In this document: piece after piece, positions 42,820 to 55,306 of the stretch
Position numbering within the stretch: the stretch's first letter is position 1
Layout of the letters: the number at the start of each line of letters is the position of its first letter
Origin: Cryptomeria japonica
Taxonomy: Eukaryota; Streptophyta; Pinopsida; Cupressales; Cupressaceae
Direction: 5' to 3'
NCBI RefSeq assembly: GCF_030272615.1
Contig: NC_081410.1
Location: 509,885,442 to 509,949,441, forward strand
Length of the DNA stretch: 64,000 nt
Program-made: the position numbers and the translations under genes
The notes under the pieces: model-generated
The model's input: the letters and a program-made list of their open reading frames with translations, nothing else
Database searches by the model: none
Told to the model about the DNA's origin: nothing

Positions 42820-44811
42820 GTGAGTGTGTGGGGTATAGAAAATAGTATCATCCATGAATTGATGATGAGAACAAATGAGCACATGAGACAAAGGTCATAG
42901 CCCTTTCAACCCTCCAAAGTGAATCATTATGAGCATGTACCTCCCAAAGGTTTTTTGCCAAAAGGGTAAAAAGGATAGGAGATAAAAGATCTCCTTGATG
43001 AAGGCCTCTAGAAACATAAAAAAAAATTGAAAGGGGGCCACTAATAATCATAGCTGATCTAGCAATAGAAATGAGTTTCCAAACCAAATTAAAAAAATTG
43101 TCGTTGAAACCAAAAGCGACTAAGATCTTAATAAGATAGTTTGAATCCATCCGATCATAGGCTTTGGATAAATCAAGTTTTAGCATAAATCATTGATGAT
43201 TGGATCTCTCAAGAGAATGAATATTGTCATGAACTATAATGATGGAATCTATAATTTGACGTCCTAGAACGAAACCATTCTATTGATCAGTAATGAAGCA
43301 AGGAAGAACATTAAGAAATCTAGTAGTTAACACCTTCATGAAAATTTTATAAATGGAGCTGCATAAGCTTATAGGGCTAGGAAATTTAGGAATCAAAACA
43401 ATGAAATTCAAATTGAGCTCCTTACGAATCATTCCAAAACCAAAAAATTCCTTGACCGCTTTACCTATGTCCTCTATCGCAATCTCCCAAAATGTCTAAA
43501 AGAAAAACATAGGAAAACGATCATGTCTTGTGGCCTTATTTCCTTCAAACGAGAAGACAACCTTCTTGATTTCTTGAAGAGAAGAGATAGCCACAAGATA
43601 TTTGTTGTATTCTTCATCTACCAATCTTGGAATAGAATCAATAAATTCCTTCTATTTGGCATCATCCAAAGAACCTTCTACCGATACTAGATTAGAGAAA
43701 AAGCTAACAGCTTCCTCCCAGATTTCCTCTTCCTTGTCAAAAGATTATCACATTTCTCTAAATTTTTGAAATGAGGCTAGTAGCCCTTTGTTTGAGAGTT
43801 GACATATGGAAGAATCTAGTATTCTTATCCCCAAAAACCAACCATATGGATCTAGATCTTTTTTTCCATAAAATTCTTCCTTGGAGATAATGTTGTGGTA
43901 TTGAGTGAGAATCTCATTTTCCTTGGCTAGGTAATCCCCAACATATCCTTACCTTTGTATTTTATCTTGAATGTCTTTTAGATATAATTGAATACTGGAC
44001 TTGGATTGAAAAATAATATCAAATATTTCTTTTTTTTTTTTTTTTATGTTGGTGTTGACCATTCCAAGTTTTTTAGCTAAAGGAACCATGGTTGTGCCAT
44101 TATCTTCTTACCCGAAATAGGATCTTCTTGAAATAAAAGGTTGCAATGATCAGATCCAACTTTTGGAATATAATTAAAGGAGAAAACATAGGTAAAGAAC
44201 CATCCATTGGAAATAAGGGCATGATCAAATCTCACTCGAATAAGATCATTACCAACATGTCTGTTAGTGTAGGTGAAAGAGGCCCCCCTTAGGTTTTAGA
44301 TCATGGAGACATTGATTGTTAATGAAGTCCAAAAGATCTTTCTTACTATTAGCTTGAATGTGAGACCCTCCAAATTTCTCCATATTCTAAAGAGGAGTAT
44401 TGAAATCACCTATAATGATCCAATTATCATCCTGAAACTAAGACCTGAAGTTAGTGAGATTCTTCAAAAATTTCTTCCTGGCATTTTTATTATTGGTGCG
44501 TAGATATTAGATAGCATCCATGAAAAATCATCCCTAATATATTTGAATCTTATGGCTATGTGATTTATATCTTCCCATATTCTAATCCCAGAGACCAAAT
44601 TATCATTTCAAAAAATAGCACAACCCCCTAAGGCTCCATCAAAATTGTTACAATGAATTCCACAATTCTTGAAAAATGCCATTTTCAAAACTCTGTCCCT
44701 CTACATCTTACTTTCTTGAATAACCATAATAGCAGGCCCATGATCCCTTATGAAATTGGACAAAATAACTTTCTTATGTGGGCTATTAATCCCCCTTATG
44801 TTCCAAGACAT
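42820..44811 (-). pseudogene. LINE ORF2: endonuclease and reverse transcriptase (L5, broken, truncated)
   Basis: The minus ATG at 44,811 opens the apurinic-type endonuclease (MSWNIRGINSPHKK, IMVIQESKM, NIYAPI at about 44,500, FDHALISNGWF and KVGSDHCNLLF at about 44,200). The reverse transcriptase follows: ISLCSSIYKIFMKVLTTRF (about 43,350), NGFVLGRQIIDSI (about 43,260), KLDLSKAYDRMDSNYLIKIL (about 43,170), RGLHQGDLLSPILF (about 43,010) and, in a shifted frame, catalytic FMDDTIFY (about 42,850). Many frameshifts and stops occur. The protein ends just after the catalytic motif, so the thumb and 3' part are missing. This is the order and sequence style of plant L1-clade LINEs, which act by target-primed reverse transcription. 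Confidence 0.85.
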
Positions 44812-44999
44812 GATCTGCATTTCTTAAGAGGGGTGTTATTTAAACAGATCTCAAGGATAATCCTTTGAATCCCATCAACTATACTCTCAAGACTATCATT
44901 CTCCCTATGCCATTTTGAAGATTTGTGCCTAAAACTTTTTGTATTCTCACATACTACCCTTGATCTATTTCTAGTAGAGACTCTAGAGGTCGTTTCCTT

Positions 45000-45914
45000 T
45001 TTGTTCCCCTTTTTCATTTCCACCCAGGTGAATGGTGGGTCATCCTTCGTGTCTTACTCCTCCTAGCATCTATTTTCTTTGCCAGTATTCTTTAGCCTTC
45101 CTATTCATATTTTCTTAGATGAACTAATTCTCTCTCTATGAGATAGAGATTTCTCATTACAATCAACTAAAATTATTGATTCGACATTTGACATTTTTGT
45201 CTTCTAGTCACCAAAAGTAGACAAAACCACCCAAGGGCAGAAAGAAGCAAAATCATCAATAGGACCTACCTCCACATCCTTGGAATTCATGAGATCCTCT
45301 TTTTCCCCTACATATGAGCCATTCTTAGTATCCTCACATTTTTCATCCTTAGGTCAAGAATATGTTCCTCTATTTTCCCCCAATAAAGAATTCCCATTCA
45401 AGTTCCCCTCAAAGATGGGAAAATTATTCGCAATCAACCCCCTTCGAACCTAATCCCCCATTTTGCATCCATGAGAGATATTCCCCACAAGATTATCTCC
45501 TCCCTTATGAGATAGAGGGATTTCTCCTACAAAAGAAAAATTGTTTGATATGGTCCCTGAAGTTGAACCCAACGGCTTAGGTAACATCTCCCCTTCCCTA
45601 GATTTTTCTTTCCAGACTTTCTTATTACCTTCACCATTTCTCTCAACTTTGTGCTAGATCCTAAAAGGACATTTTTCAGCCCAATGGAATCACATAAATG
45701 GTAAAGTCTTAAACTCCACTATTTGCTTCCATGTACCAAACTTTGAATCTATATCAATAGATGTGGGCAAATCCTTAGATTGAAGGATTCCAAAACAAAT
45801 TCTAGCATAAACTAGCATTTTCCTCACTATAGTCACATGATCGATGAACAAGAGTTCCCCAAAGGAACCATCAATGCCCTTAAAAACATCACCATTCTAG
45901 TACTCCTTAGGTAA
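45000..45914 (-). pseudogene. LINE ORF1 fragment: DUF4283-type RNA-binding protein (L5)
   Basis: Minus-strand frame reads LPKEY, NGDVFKGIDGSFGELLFIDH, MLVYARICFGILQSKDLP, GTWKQIVEFKTLPFMWFHWA and EKCPF at about 45,910-45,665. This matches the plant LINE ORF1 pattern 'YARICV...LP..I......W.Q.V.Y..LP.FC..CG..GH..C', though the zinc knuckle has decayed. The following 600 bases are a Ser/Lys-rich tail with stops. The N-terminal part is missing because the LTR of R6 is inserted at 45,915. Confidence 0.7.
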
Positions 45915-46850
45915 TTTAATGACACTTATTTCCAAGACTTAATTAACTATTTGCACCAGAATCAATAGATTAAATGTTAATGTTAAGTTCCTTTATTAAA
46001 CGTAATTATGATTAAATTAGATGTAAATAACTAATGTAACTATAACATGTAATAATTTGATAATAATTATAAAGTAAATTAAAAAAACAATAAATAGAAT
46101 AACATAACCAATTAATTCAACCATAATATTGGAAAATCATATATAAAGCATTCTCAATATCTTATAGCATCAAGGTTTTCCAATTCTTAACTTAATCTTG
46201 AGTACTTGGAATAGTCCTTCTCACTCCAAGAAGATTCTAGTGGCCTTGGGTCCTTTATGGCTATGGCACCCCACGGAGGAAACCGGTTCTTACACAAAAC
46301 CAACCATATTATCTATAATTCAAAGGAATAGCACTCCAGGAGGATAGGTTCTTACACAAAACCTCGCATGCCTTCACAACATGAAATAAACACAGCCCTG
46401 GCCAGGACACTCCCGACTGTACACCGTACCCTGAGTTGGACACATGCTGTGTGCCCCTTCTCCAATGCCCATGCCAACCAATGGTGTTAACCATCATTCC
46501 TTTGTGCCCTCTACATTCCTATATTTCCTGCCATGCCCATAGCCCACCAAGCCACCTTTTTCTTCTTCCTTGAGTGATCTCCATGCCCCCTTCCCATTGT
46601 CACATAAATCACTTATATAACCTTTTAAGGAATGGTTTCCAAACCATCACACCCTTTCAAAAAGGTCACCTTTAATTATCCTTTAATAATAATAATTATT
46701 CCTCTTTTAAGAGAGTTTTTCAAAAACATTCTTTATTAATCCTTATTTGAACCAAGGATTATAATATCCTTTATTTTTATCTCCCTTTTTCATTCTAAAG
46801 GGGTTATTGAACATTACTTTATCTTCTTTTGGACAAATAGTCACATAACA
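45915..46850 (-). repeat. 3' LTR of R6
   Basis: It starts TTTAATGACAC (TGTAATGACAC in the other copy) and ends CATAACA. It aligns with 63,377-64,000 over the visible 600 bases with scattered substitutions and one ~30-base gap near 46,325. GGTAA at 45,910-45,914 would be its target duplication. Confidence 0.8.
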
Positions 46851-46863
46851 ATTATCCCCCTAT
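46851..46863 (-). promoter_or_regulatory. Polypurine tract of R6
   Basis: On minus, ATAGGGGGATAAT directly precedes TGTTATGTGAC, the start of the 3' LTR. Confidence 0.65.
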
Positions 46864-46894
46864 ATTTTAGTTGTTGTCCTCAGTAGCATGAGAT

Positions 46895-47981
46895 TGTTGG
46901 TATTATAGATGTGTTGCATTGGTTTTGTCATTGATGTCAACACTTACCTTCTAGAGATCTTTGGTTATGTTGAACTGACATATTATGTTCATCGGCAAGT
47001 TCAGTGACTTATGCACAGTCACCAGTATATTGTTCACTGACAGGTTATATTGTTCACCAGCACTGAAGATGACTTGTAATCATCTAGAGATCACTTGGTT
47101 ATGTCGAAGACATGGTTTGGACACTTGGTTTTGGTATTTTGGTTATTGGTCTAATTAGGTTGACATATTTGTTGTTACCAGCAAATTGGTCTAGGTTATG
47201 GACTGACATGCATTATCTATTCTAGATCAGCATGACACATTATGGAGATGATTTAATTAATTGGATATTGTTGTAAATGTATTGAGCCGACATGATGCAT
47301 CACATCTTGACTTATTTGTAATTGATTTAATTGTAATATTCTTAGTTAGCCGACCTACACATTTGGTCTTAGGTTTTGGTATATATGTAAGGTCTCATTT
47401 ATGAGATGACATACGACATGAGTAGAAGCATAATATTATAATTAAGGTTATGGTATGTACGAATATTGGAGATCATATGAGTAGACCATAGAGAAGGTTC
47501 AAGGAAGGTTTGAAGGTGATTATCAGAGCATAACCGGTACTAAATCCATCATTGGAGATGCTACTTTGATCACTACATTATCATTAGATTTAATCATCCA
47601 ATTGTAGTCAGTGTGACTCCTATTTTGTGACTGAGCAATGAGCTCTAGCCAGTTGGCCTTTCTACATGTGCACACCCCATTTGTACACACATACTATCTG
47701 CAGTAGTATCATCTAATTGTGGGTAAGGTTTCCCACCGTTATTTTTCCCCTTATAGGGTTTCCACATTAAAATATCTATGTTATGTGTTGTGGATGTTGT
47801 TTCTCTTTCTATTCTATGAATTGAGTTTCACCGATATTAATATTTACTGCTAATCTGTCTACCGACATTAAGTTTGGTTTACAGGTATTAAGTATCAAGT
47901 TTTATTAAGTTATATTTGGGTTAAAATTAATTGACAACTAATTCACCCCCCCCCCTCCTCAACTGCCTTTGGGTCCTAAAA
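46895..47981 (+). repeat. 5' LTR of CA
   Basis: It starts TGTTGGTATTAT and ends CTAAAA, where other copies have CTACA, so the terminal CA has mutated. Two 20-base-spaced GTTCAC motifs lie at 47,032 and 47,052. A TATATATG box lies at 47,380-47,387. The shared R/U5 block CCCACCGTTATTTTTCCCC lies at about 47,731. Confidence 0.9.
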
Positions 47982-47983
47982 AT

Positions 47984-47995
47984 TGGTATCAGAGC
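47984..47995 (+). promoter_or_regulatory. Primer-binding site of CA
   Basis: TGGTATCAGAGC, complementary to initiator tRNA-Met, lies two bases after the 5' LTR. Confidence 0.9.
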
Positions 47996-48038
47996 TAAGT
48001 CCTCTTTTTGTAGAAGTTTAACAGCTTGAGAAGATTCT

Positions 48039-49650
48039 ATGGCAACAAACTTTTTCAGGAAGGACAGTCTGAAACTTGATGGAACAAACTATGGTATATG
48101 GAAGATCAGAATGGAGACACATCTGAATTGCATTGGAAGAGACATATGGGATGTTACAAAGAATGGCTATGTTACTCCTTTACTGAATCAACCTCATCCA
48201 CCAACATTAGCTAAGGATTAGGAAAATGATTGCAAAGTAAGAGAAGCACTTTTGAGTGTATTGTCAGATCAGAAAATCATGGGATTATCAGACCGATCTA
48301 CTGCTAAAGCTATTTGGGATAAATTGGTGTCATTGAATGAAGGAGATACCACTATCAAAATTGCAAAACTGGAATGCTTCCCGGTCAGGTATGAAAATTT
48401 GAAAATGGAAGAAGATGAAAGAATTTCTGCTTTTATGGAAAGGGTAAATGAAATTGTTTTGGGAATACAATGTTGTGGAGGTTCCTTGAGTGAAGATGAA
48501 ATTGTTTCTAAAGTTTTAAGAGAATTTCCACCGGCATACAAAATGAAAGTAATTGCTATTAATGAGTTGAGAGCAATACCTAATACAACAATATCTAGAG
48601 ATACCTTGGTTGGAAAACTTTCAGCATTTGAACTTGAGGAATTTGGTCTTGTTGCTACAATTAAGATAGATTTAGCCTTCAAAGCATCATCATCTACAAC
48701 ATCATCATCATCATCTGACAAATCTGATTGGAAAGCACTTTATGCAAGAGAACTTGAAGATATCGGGAGGGAAAATGAAGAACTGGAAGAACTTGAAGCA
48801 CTATTTGCAAGAAAAATGCCTAAAGGTCTGATTGGAAGTAAGTATGAAGGTAAATCACCATTTAAATGTTTTAACTATAATAAAGTTGGTCATATGGCAT
48901 CTAGATGTCCTGATAGACATGCAATGTTGAGAGAAGAAACTAAAAGGAGATATAAACCTAACCCTGAATATCAGAGATACATATTTAAGAAGAATAGAGA
49001 TAAATCATGTTACTATGCTGATGAAGGAGTTACTGATGATTCTGATGAAGAACTGATAGATAATGGATGGGATTTTGTTGCAATAAAAGAAGATCAACCA
49101 GAACATACTATTCCACTAGTAGAGCAGGCTCTGGCAACTAAAATTGAAGAAAAGGATGAATGGATTATAGATTCTGGATGTTCACATTATATGACTGGTG
49201 CTAAAAGTAAATTCTTATCTTTTCAAGAATACAAAGGAGGTCTAGTAAGATTTGGGGATGAAAAAGCTTGTTTGATTAGAGGAAAAGGCACTATATCTTT
49301 TTATGGTAAGCACAATACTGACAACATTTATTATGTTGAAGGTTTGAAGCATAATCTTTTGAGTGTTGGTCAATTAGTTGAAAAGGGATTTTAGTTACAG
49401 TTTAAGAATGGTAAATGCAAAATCATGAACAAAACTAGTTTGGAGATTGCAACCAGTAATCATACTAGAGGTAATATCTTTCATTTGAATAATAGTGAAA
49501 AGACATGCTTGATTGCACATATTGATGAAAGTTAGTTATGGCATAAAAGACCCTGTCATGTGAATTTTGATTGCATTATAAAGATTAGTTCATCTAAGGT
49601 AGTAAGGGATTTACCTAAGATTGTAAAACCTAATAATCCGGTATGTAAGG
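48039..49650 (+). pseudogene. CA gag-pol, 5' half (Gag, protease, pre-integrase)
   Basis: The ATG at 48,039 (MATNFFRKDSLKLDGTNYGI) opens Gag of the UBN2/retrotran-gag type (IWDKLVSLNEGD, MKVIAINELRAIP). A knuckle at about 48,868 is CFNYNKVGHMASRC, with Tyr for the second Cys. Protease WIIDSGCSHYMTGAKSKF lies at about 49,160, with the catalytic DSG intact. Pre-integrase HLNNSEKTCLIAHIDES lies at about 49,480. In-frame stops lie at 48,219, 49,392 and 49,533; CB has Gln and Trp at the last two. The frame is cut inside a Glu codon by the CB target duplication TAAGG at 49,646-49,650 and resumes in phase at 56,413. Confidence 0.9.
49646..49650. repeat. Target-site duplication of CB, left copy (TAAGG)
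   Basis: It matches TAAGG at 56,408-56,412. Removing CB and one copy restores the CA reading frame exactly. Confidence 0.95.
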
Positions 49651-50747
49651 TGTTGGTATTTTGGTATGGTTTTGTCATTGATGTCAACACCTACTAAATA
49701 CACCTACTTTGGAGATCCAGCAACATTCATCGGCAAACAGTAAACTGTGCAATAGTTACCAATATATGGTTCACCGACATGATATATGGTTCACCAGCAG
49801 GATATAATGTTCACCGATAGGATATAATGTTCACCAGTACCTACAATGACATGGAAGACACTTGGTAATGTCAAAGACATCATGTGGACACTTTATTTTG
49901 AAGTAACAATCACTGATATATTCTTATTTGCATATTTGCTTTTACCGGCAAATAGGTCCAGGTTATCTAGGGTTACACCGGAAGGTTTATCTTTTCTAGA
50001 TTAGCATGGCACGCTATGGAGATGATTTATTATTGTTGTAAATGCATTAAGCCGACATGTTCAATCAATTATTGCATCGGATATTGTACTATTTGTAAAA
50101 TGTTTTTATTGTAATATCTTGTAGAGCCGACCTACTAAAATTGGTCTTAGGGTATGGTATAAATGTAAGATCTTATTTGTAAGATCAAGTGTGGAATGCG
50201 AAAAAGAATTGTGTGAAGGTATATGCGAGATTAAGCAGAGGAATACATGAAGACATCATTTGAAGGTGAAGTTAGCTTTTTGTAGAAGCATATCAGCATT
50301 ACACTAGTATTGAATCCAGCATATGAAGATGCTATTTTGTGTAGTACATTCTTATTGGATTTAACCATCCAACTGTAGTCAGTGTGACTCCCATTTGTGA
50401 TTGAGCAATGAGCTCTAGGCTATTGGCCTTTCTACATGTGTAGACCCCTCTTTGTACACTTACTATCTGCAGTAGTATCATCTGATTGTGGGTAAGGTTT
50501 CCCACCATGGTTTTTCCCCTTACAGGGTTTCCACGTACAAATATTGGTGTCATATGTAGTGAATGACTTTGTCCTTATGTTTCATGCATTAATTCTTACC
50601 AGTATAGCAATTTACTGTTAACACTATTTACCGACATACTTAACTATTTTACCGGTATTAAGCATTAAGGTGGTTAATAAGTTTTTAGTTTGAATTTATC
50701 AGACAACTGATTCACCCCCCCCCTCTCAGTTGTCTCCGGGACCTACA
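49651..50747 (+). repeat. 5' LTR of CB
   Basis: It starts TGTTGGTATTTTGG and ends GACCTACA. In U3, four GTTCACC-led units of exactly 20 bases start at 49,769, 49,789, 49,809 and 49,829. The TATA box TATAAAT lies at 50,158-50,164. The shared R/U5 block lies at about 50,500-50,535. Confidence 0.95.
50158..50164 (+). promoter_or_regulatory. TATA box of the CB 5' LTR
   Basis: TATAAAT within GGTATAAATGTAAG is repeated identically at 55,814-55,820 in the 3' LTR. Confidence 0.55.
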
Positions 50748-50749
50748 AT

Positions 50750-50761
50750 TGGTATCAGAGC
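50750..50761 (+). promoter_or_regulatory. Primer-binding site of CB
   Basis: TGGTATCAGAGC lies two bases after the LTR terminal CA. Confidence 0.92.
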
Positions 50762-50804
50762 TTAGTCCTCCTTTTGTAAAAGTTTAACAACTTGAGGAGA
50801 TCCA

Positions 50805-53800
50805 ATGTCTACTAATTATTTCAGAAAGGACAGTCCTAAACTTGATGGAACCAACTATGGGATATGGAAAATCAGAATGTAGACACATCTGAATTGCATT
50901 GGTAAAGACATCTGGGAAGTTACTAAGAATGGTTATACTGCTACTGTAGCTGGTCAGACTGCTCCCACTACTTTAGCTAAAGATGAAGAAAATGATTGCA
51001 AAGCTAGAGAAGCACTCTTGAGCGCATTATCAGATCAACAAATCATGGGATTATCAGATAGATCTACTACAAAAGCTATTTGGGATCATTTGGAAACACT
51101 GAATGAAGGGGATTCCATAGTCAAAATTGCAAAACTTGAAAGCTTCCGAGTTAGGTATGAACATTTGAAAATGGAAGAAGATGAAAGGATTTCTACTTTT
51201 ATGCAAAGAGTAAATGAAATTGTTTTGGGTATCAAATGTTGTGGAGGAACCTTGAGTGAAGATGAGATTGTTTCAAAAATCTTAAGAGGTTTGCCACCGG
51301 CATATAAAATGAAGGTTACTGCTATAAATGAGTTGAGAATAATGCCTAATACATCAGTAACTAGGGATACATTGATTGGAAAACTTTCAACTTTTGAAAT
51401 TGAGGAATTTGGTCCTGTTACTACTATAAAAACTGATTTGGCCTTCAAAGCATCAACATCATCTGCTCCATCCTTTGACAAATCAGACTGGAGAGCCTTT
51501 TATGCAAGAGAACTTGAAGAAACTAGGAAGGAGAATGAGGAGCTTGAAGAACTTGAAGCACTATTTGCAAGAAAAATGCCAAAAGGTCCAATTGGAAGTA
51601 AGTATGAAGGTAAATCACCCTTTAAATGTTTTAACTGCAATAAGATTGGTCATATGGCTTCAAGATGTCTTGATAGACATGCTAGACTAAGAGAAGAAGC
51701 TAGAAGAACATACAAACCTAATCCTGAATATCAGAGATATAGATTTAAGAAAAACAAAGATAAATCTTGTTACATTGTTGATGAAGGTGTGACTGATGAT
51801 TCTGATGAGGATCCAATAGACAATGGATGGGTCTTTGTTGCTATAACAGAAGATCAACTGGTACCTATTGCTCAACTGGTAGAACAAGCCCTAGCAGCTA
51901 AAGTTGAATCAAAGGATGAAGGGATTATTGACTCAAGATGCTCACATCACATGACTGGAGACAAAGGTAAATTTTTGAACTTTCAAGAATACAATGGAGG
52001 TTTAGTAAGATTCGGAGATGACAAAGCCTGTTCAATCAAAGGTAAGGGTTCAATATCTCTTAATGGTAAACATAACACTGACAATGTCTACTATGTTGAA
52101 GGATTAAAACATAATATTTTAAGTGTTGGTCAATTAGTTGAGAAAGGTTTTCAGTTACAATTTAAAAATGGAAAATGCAAAATCATGAATAGAACTAGTT
52201 TGGAAATTGCCACCGGTAATCAGACTAGAGGTAATATCTTTCATTTGAATAATAGTGAAAAGGCATGCTTAATTGCACATATAGATGAAAGTTGGCTATG
52301 GCATAAAAGACTATGTCATGTAAATTTTGATTGCATGGTAAAAATCAGTACTTCTAAGGCAGTTAGAAATCTACCTAAAATTGTGAAACCTCAGAATACA
52401 ATTTGCAAGGAATGTCAATTTGGAAAACAAGTTAGAGCTAGTTTCAAAAGTATTCCAGAAAAATCCAATAATGCCCTTGACTTAATCCACATTGATTTAT
52501 GTGGTCCAGCTAGAACTAAAAGCTTACAAGGTGATAGATATTTCATGCTAATTATTGATGATTATTCTAGTATGTGTTGCGTTACTTTTCTCAAAGAAAA
52601 ATCAGAAGCACTTGGTAAGTTCAAACTATTCAAAGCAATGGTTGAAAATGAAACCGGTAAGAAAATTAAATGTTTAAGATTAGATCAAGGAGGATAATTC
52701 ACATCTAAAGATTTTAATACATTTTGTGAAGTAAATGGAATCAAAAGACAGTTATTAGCACCTCGAACACCACAACAGAATGGAGTTGTTGAAAGAAAAA
52801 ATAGAACTATTTTGGATGCAGCAAGAAGTATGTTATCAGAAGCAAATCTACCACATGTGTACTGGAGAGAGGCAGTAAGCACTACTATCTATACATTCAA
52901 CAAAGTTCACATCAAAGGTGAAACTGGTAAGACCCCTCATGAACTATGGTTTGGTAATACTCCTACTCTTAAGTATTTCAGAATTTTTGGAAGTAAATGT
53001 TATATTAGAAGAGATGAGTATATTGGCAAGTTTGATCCTAGAAGTGATGAAGGAATATTTCTTGGTTATTCATCTAAGAGTAAAGCATATAGATGTTTTA
53101 ATAAAAGATTACAGAAAATTGTTGAGAGTACAAATGTAAAAATTGATGAACAATTCAGAGGAACTTCAAGGTATATAGACTCCAAACTGGTAATAGAAAT
53201 TATGACAAATGAACCTACAATAAATCCACCAGTACAGAATGATGATCCAGTTACTTCAGTATCATCAGAAGATTCCACAGTAAATGAAGAACAACAATAG
53301 ACTAAGACACCCCGGTATGTAAGACTGAATCATTCTAAAGATCAGATAATTGGAAGCAAATTTAAAGGAGTCATGACAAGAGGAAGATTGGCAAATGAAG
53401 AGGTATGTCTTATTTCTCAAATTGAACCATTATCTGTCAATGAGGCATGTGAAGATAAATTTTGGATTAAAGCTATGGAAGAAGAATTAGGACAAATTGA
53501 GAAAAATAATACTTGGACATTAGTTCCCCGGCCTAAAAATAAAAATGTAATTGGAACCAAATGGGTATTTAGAAACAAGCTCAACAAAGATGGTAAGGTT
53601 GTCAAAAATAAAGCAAGACTAGTGTGTAAGGGATATTCTCAGAAAGGAGTTGATTACAATGAAACCTTTGCACTGGTAGCCAGAATTGAGGCAGTTAGAT
53701 TATTCTTGGCCTTTGCAGCTTACAAGGATTACAAAGTTTATCAAATGGATATTAAATGTACATTCTTGAATGGAGATCTTGAAGAGGAAGTCTATATTGA

Positions 53801-54936
53801 AAAACCTGATGGATTTTCCTTGATAGATGACAATGATATGGTTTGCTGATTAAGAAAAGCTCTGTATGGATTAAAACAAGCTCCATGAGCTTGGTATGCA
53901 AGATTGGATAAGTATCTTTTAAAGATTGGTTTTACTAAAGGAAATACAGATAGCAATTTATATTACAAAGTAACTAATGATGATATCTTGATTATTGAAG
54001 TATTTGTTGATGATATAATCTTTGAAGGAGAAGATGAATTATGCAAAGAATTTTCTCTTGAAATGCAGCATGAATTTGAAATGTCTATGATAGGAGAAAT
54101 AAAATTCTTTTTAGGATTGTAGATTTTTCAAACTAATAAAGGCATATTTTTGAGTCAATCTAAGTACTTGAAAGAACTACTTAAGAAATTTGGAATGGAA
54201 AACTCTAAACTGGTAAGCACACCTATGACAACAAATGACAAATTATCTCAAAGGGATGAATCTACACTTGTTAATCCAACTAGATACAAATCTATGATAG
54301 GAGGTTTACTATATTTGACACAAACCAGACCTGATATTATGAATGCAGTATGTATAGTTTCTAGATTTCAGAGTAATTCTAGGGAAATCATGAATCAATA
54401 GTAAAAAGGATTTTTCGGTACTTACAAGACACAACAAATCTTGGATTATGGTACCCTAAAGATGAAAATTTTGATCTATATGCATACACAGATGCAAATT
54501 GGATAGGAGATGTGGATGATAGAAAAAGCACCACTGGAGGAGCATTTTTCTTGGAAAGAGATTAGTTTCTTGGTTAAGTAAGAAACAGAGTTGTACATCT
54601 TTATCAATAGCAGAATCAGAATATGTTGCAGCAGCAACAAACTGTACACAGGTACTTTGGCTTAAGCAAATGTTGAAAGACATAAAGGTAAAATGCAAGG
54701 AACCTATTACTATATATTGTGATATATCTAAGACTCTAGTATTACATTCTAAAACAAAACATGTTTCTATCAAACTGAATTTTCTAAGGGAAAAAGTTGA
54801 AGAAAAGGAGATAAAACTGGTTTATGTGAATACTAAAGAACAACTTGCAGATATTTTTACAAAACCTTTGCCTAAGGAAACTTTTGAGTATCTTAGAGAT
54901 CAGTTCGGAGTCTTACCTCCACCGATAGAGACTTAG
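50805..54936 (+). pseudogene. CB Copia gag-pol polyprotein (nearly full length, broken)
   Basis: The ATG at 50,805 (MSTNYFRKDSPKLDGTNYGI) opens a frame of about 1,377 codons ending GVLPPPIET and TAG at 54,934. In order: Gag; intact knuckle CFNCNKIGHMASRC (about 51,628); protease IIDSRCSHHMTGD (about 51,928), where the catalytic DSG has become DSR; pre-integrase HIDESWLWHKRLCHVNF; integrase with HIDLCGP (about 52,488), LDQGG (about 52,682) and VVERKNRTI; reverse transcriptase with KVYQMDIKCTFLNGDLEEEV and FVDD (about 54,005); RNase H with YTDANWIGDVDDRKSTTGG and AESEYVAAATNCTQVLWLKQ; and EQLADIFTKPLPKETFEYL. Lesions: stops at 50,878, 52,695, 53,298, 53,847, 53,886 and 54,120, and single-base indels near 54,390 and 54,555. 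Confidence 0.93.
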
Positions 54937-55306
54937 AAAGTTGATGATTGTCATCAACCGACAGAATTAAATGGACAAATCTTTTATTCTAGTATTTGAT
55001 GAGGAAGCTACTTCTTAGGGGGAGTAGTTGGTATATTGAATTGGTTGGTATTTTGTATGAACTTGACTTTTTGTGACTTTGGCATTTGATGTCAAAGGGG
55101 GAGAGAAATCTATGGAAAAACGCATTATCCTTTTGGGGAGAGATTTTGAAAAACACATTTAAGGAGAGATTGGTAAATGTTTTGATAAACACATGTTACT
55201 CCCAGGGGGAGAAATGGAGAGTGTTGGTTTTTGTACTTGGCATTTCTGTTTTGGCACTTTGATGGTTTTTCCATCTTGTGTTGCCATCAATGCCAAAGGG
55301 GGAGAT
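54937..55306 (+). promoter_or_regulatory. CB 3' untranslated stretch with repeated polypurine tracts
   Basis: The functional tract AAAGGGGGAGAT is at 55,295-55,306. Upstream PPT-like runs occur at about 55,017 (TAGGGGGAG), 55,096 (CAAAGGGGGAGAG), 55,134 (TTGGGGAGAG) and 55,203 (CAGGGGGAG). No ORF was found. Confidence 0.75.

Noticed and set aside
45175-46855. A duplicated ~600-base segment (45.9 and 63.4 kb) as a segmental duplication
   Set aside because: The primer site and polypurine tract on the inner sides show the two copies to be LTRs of one element.
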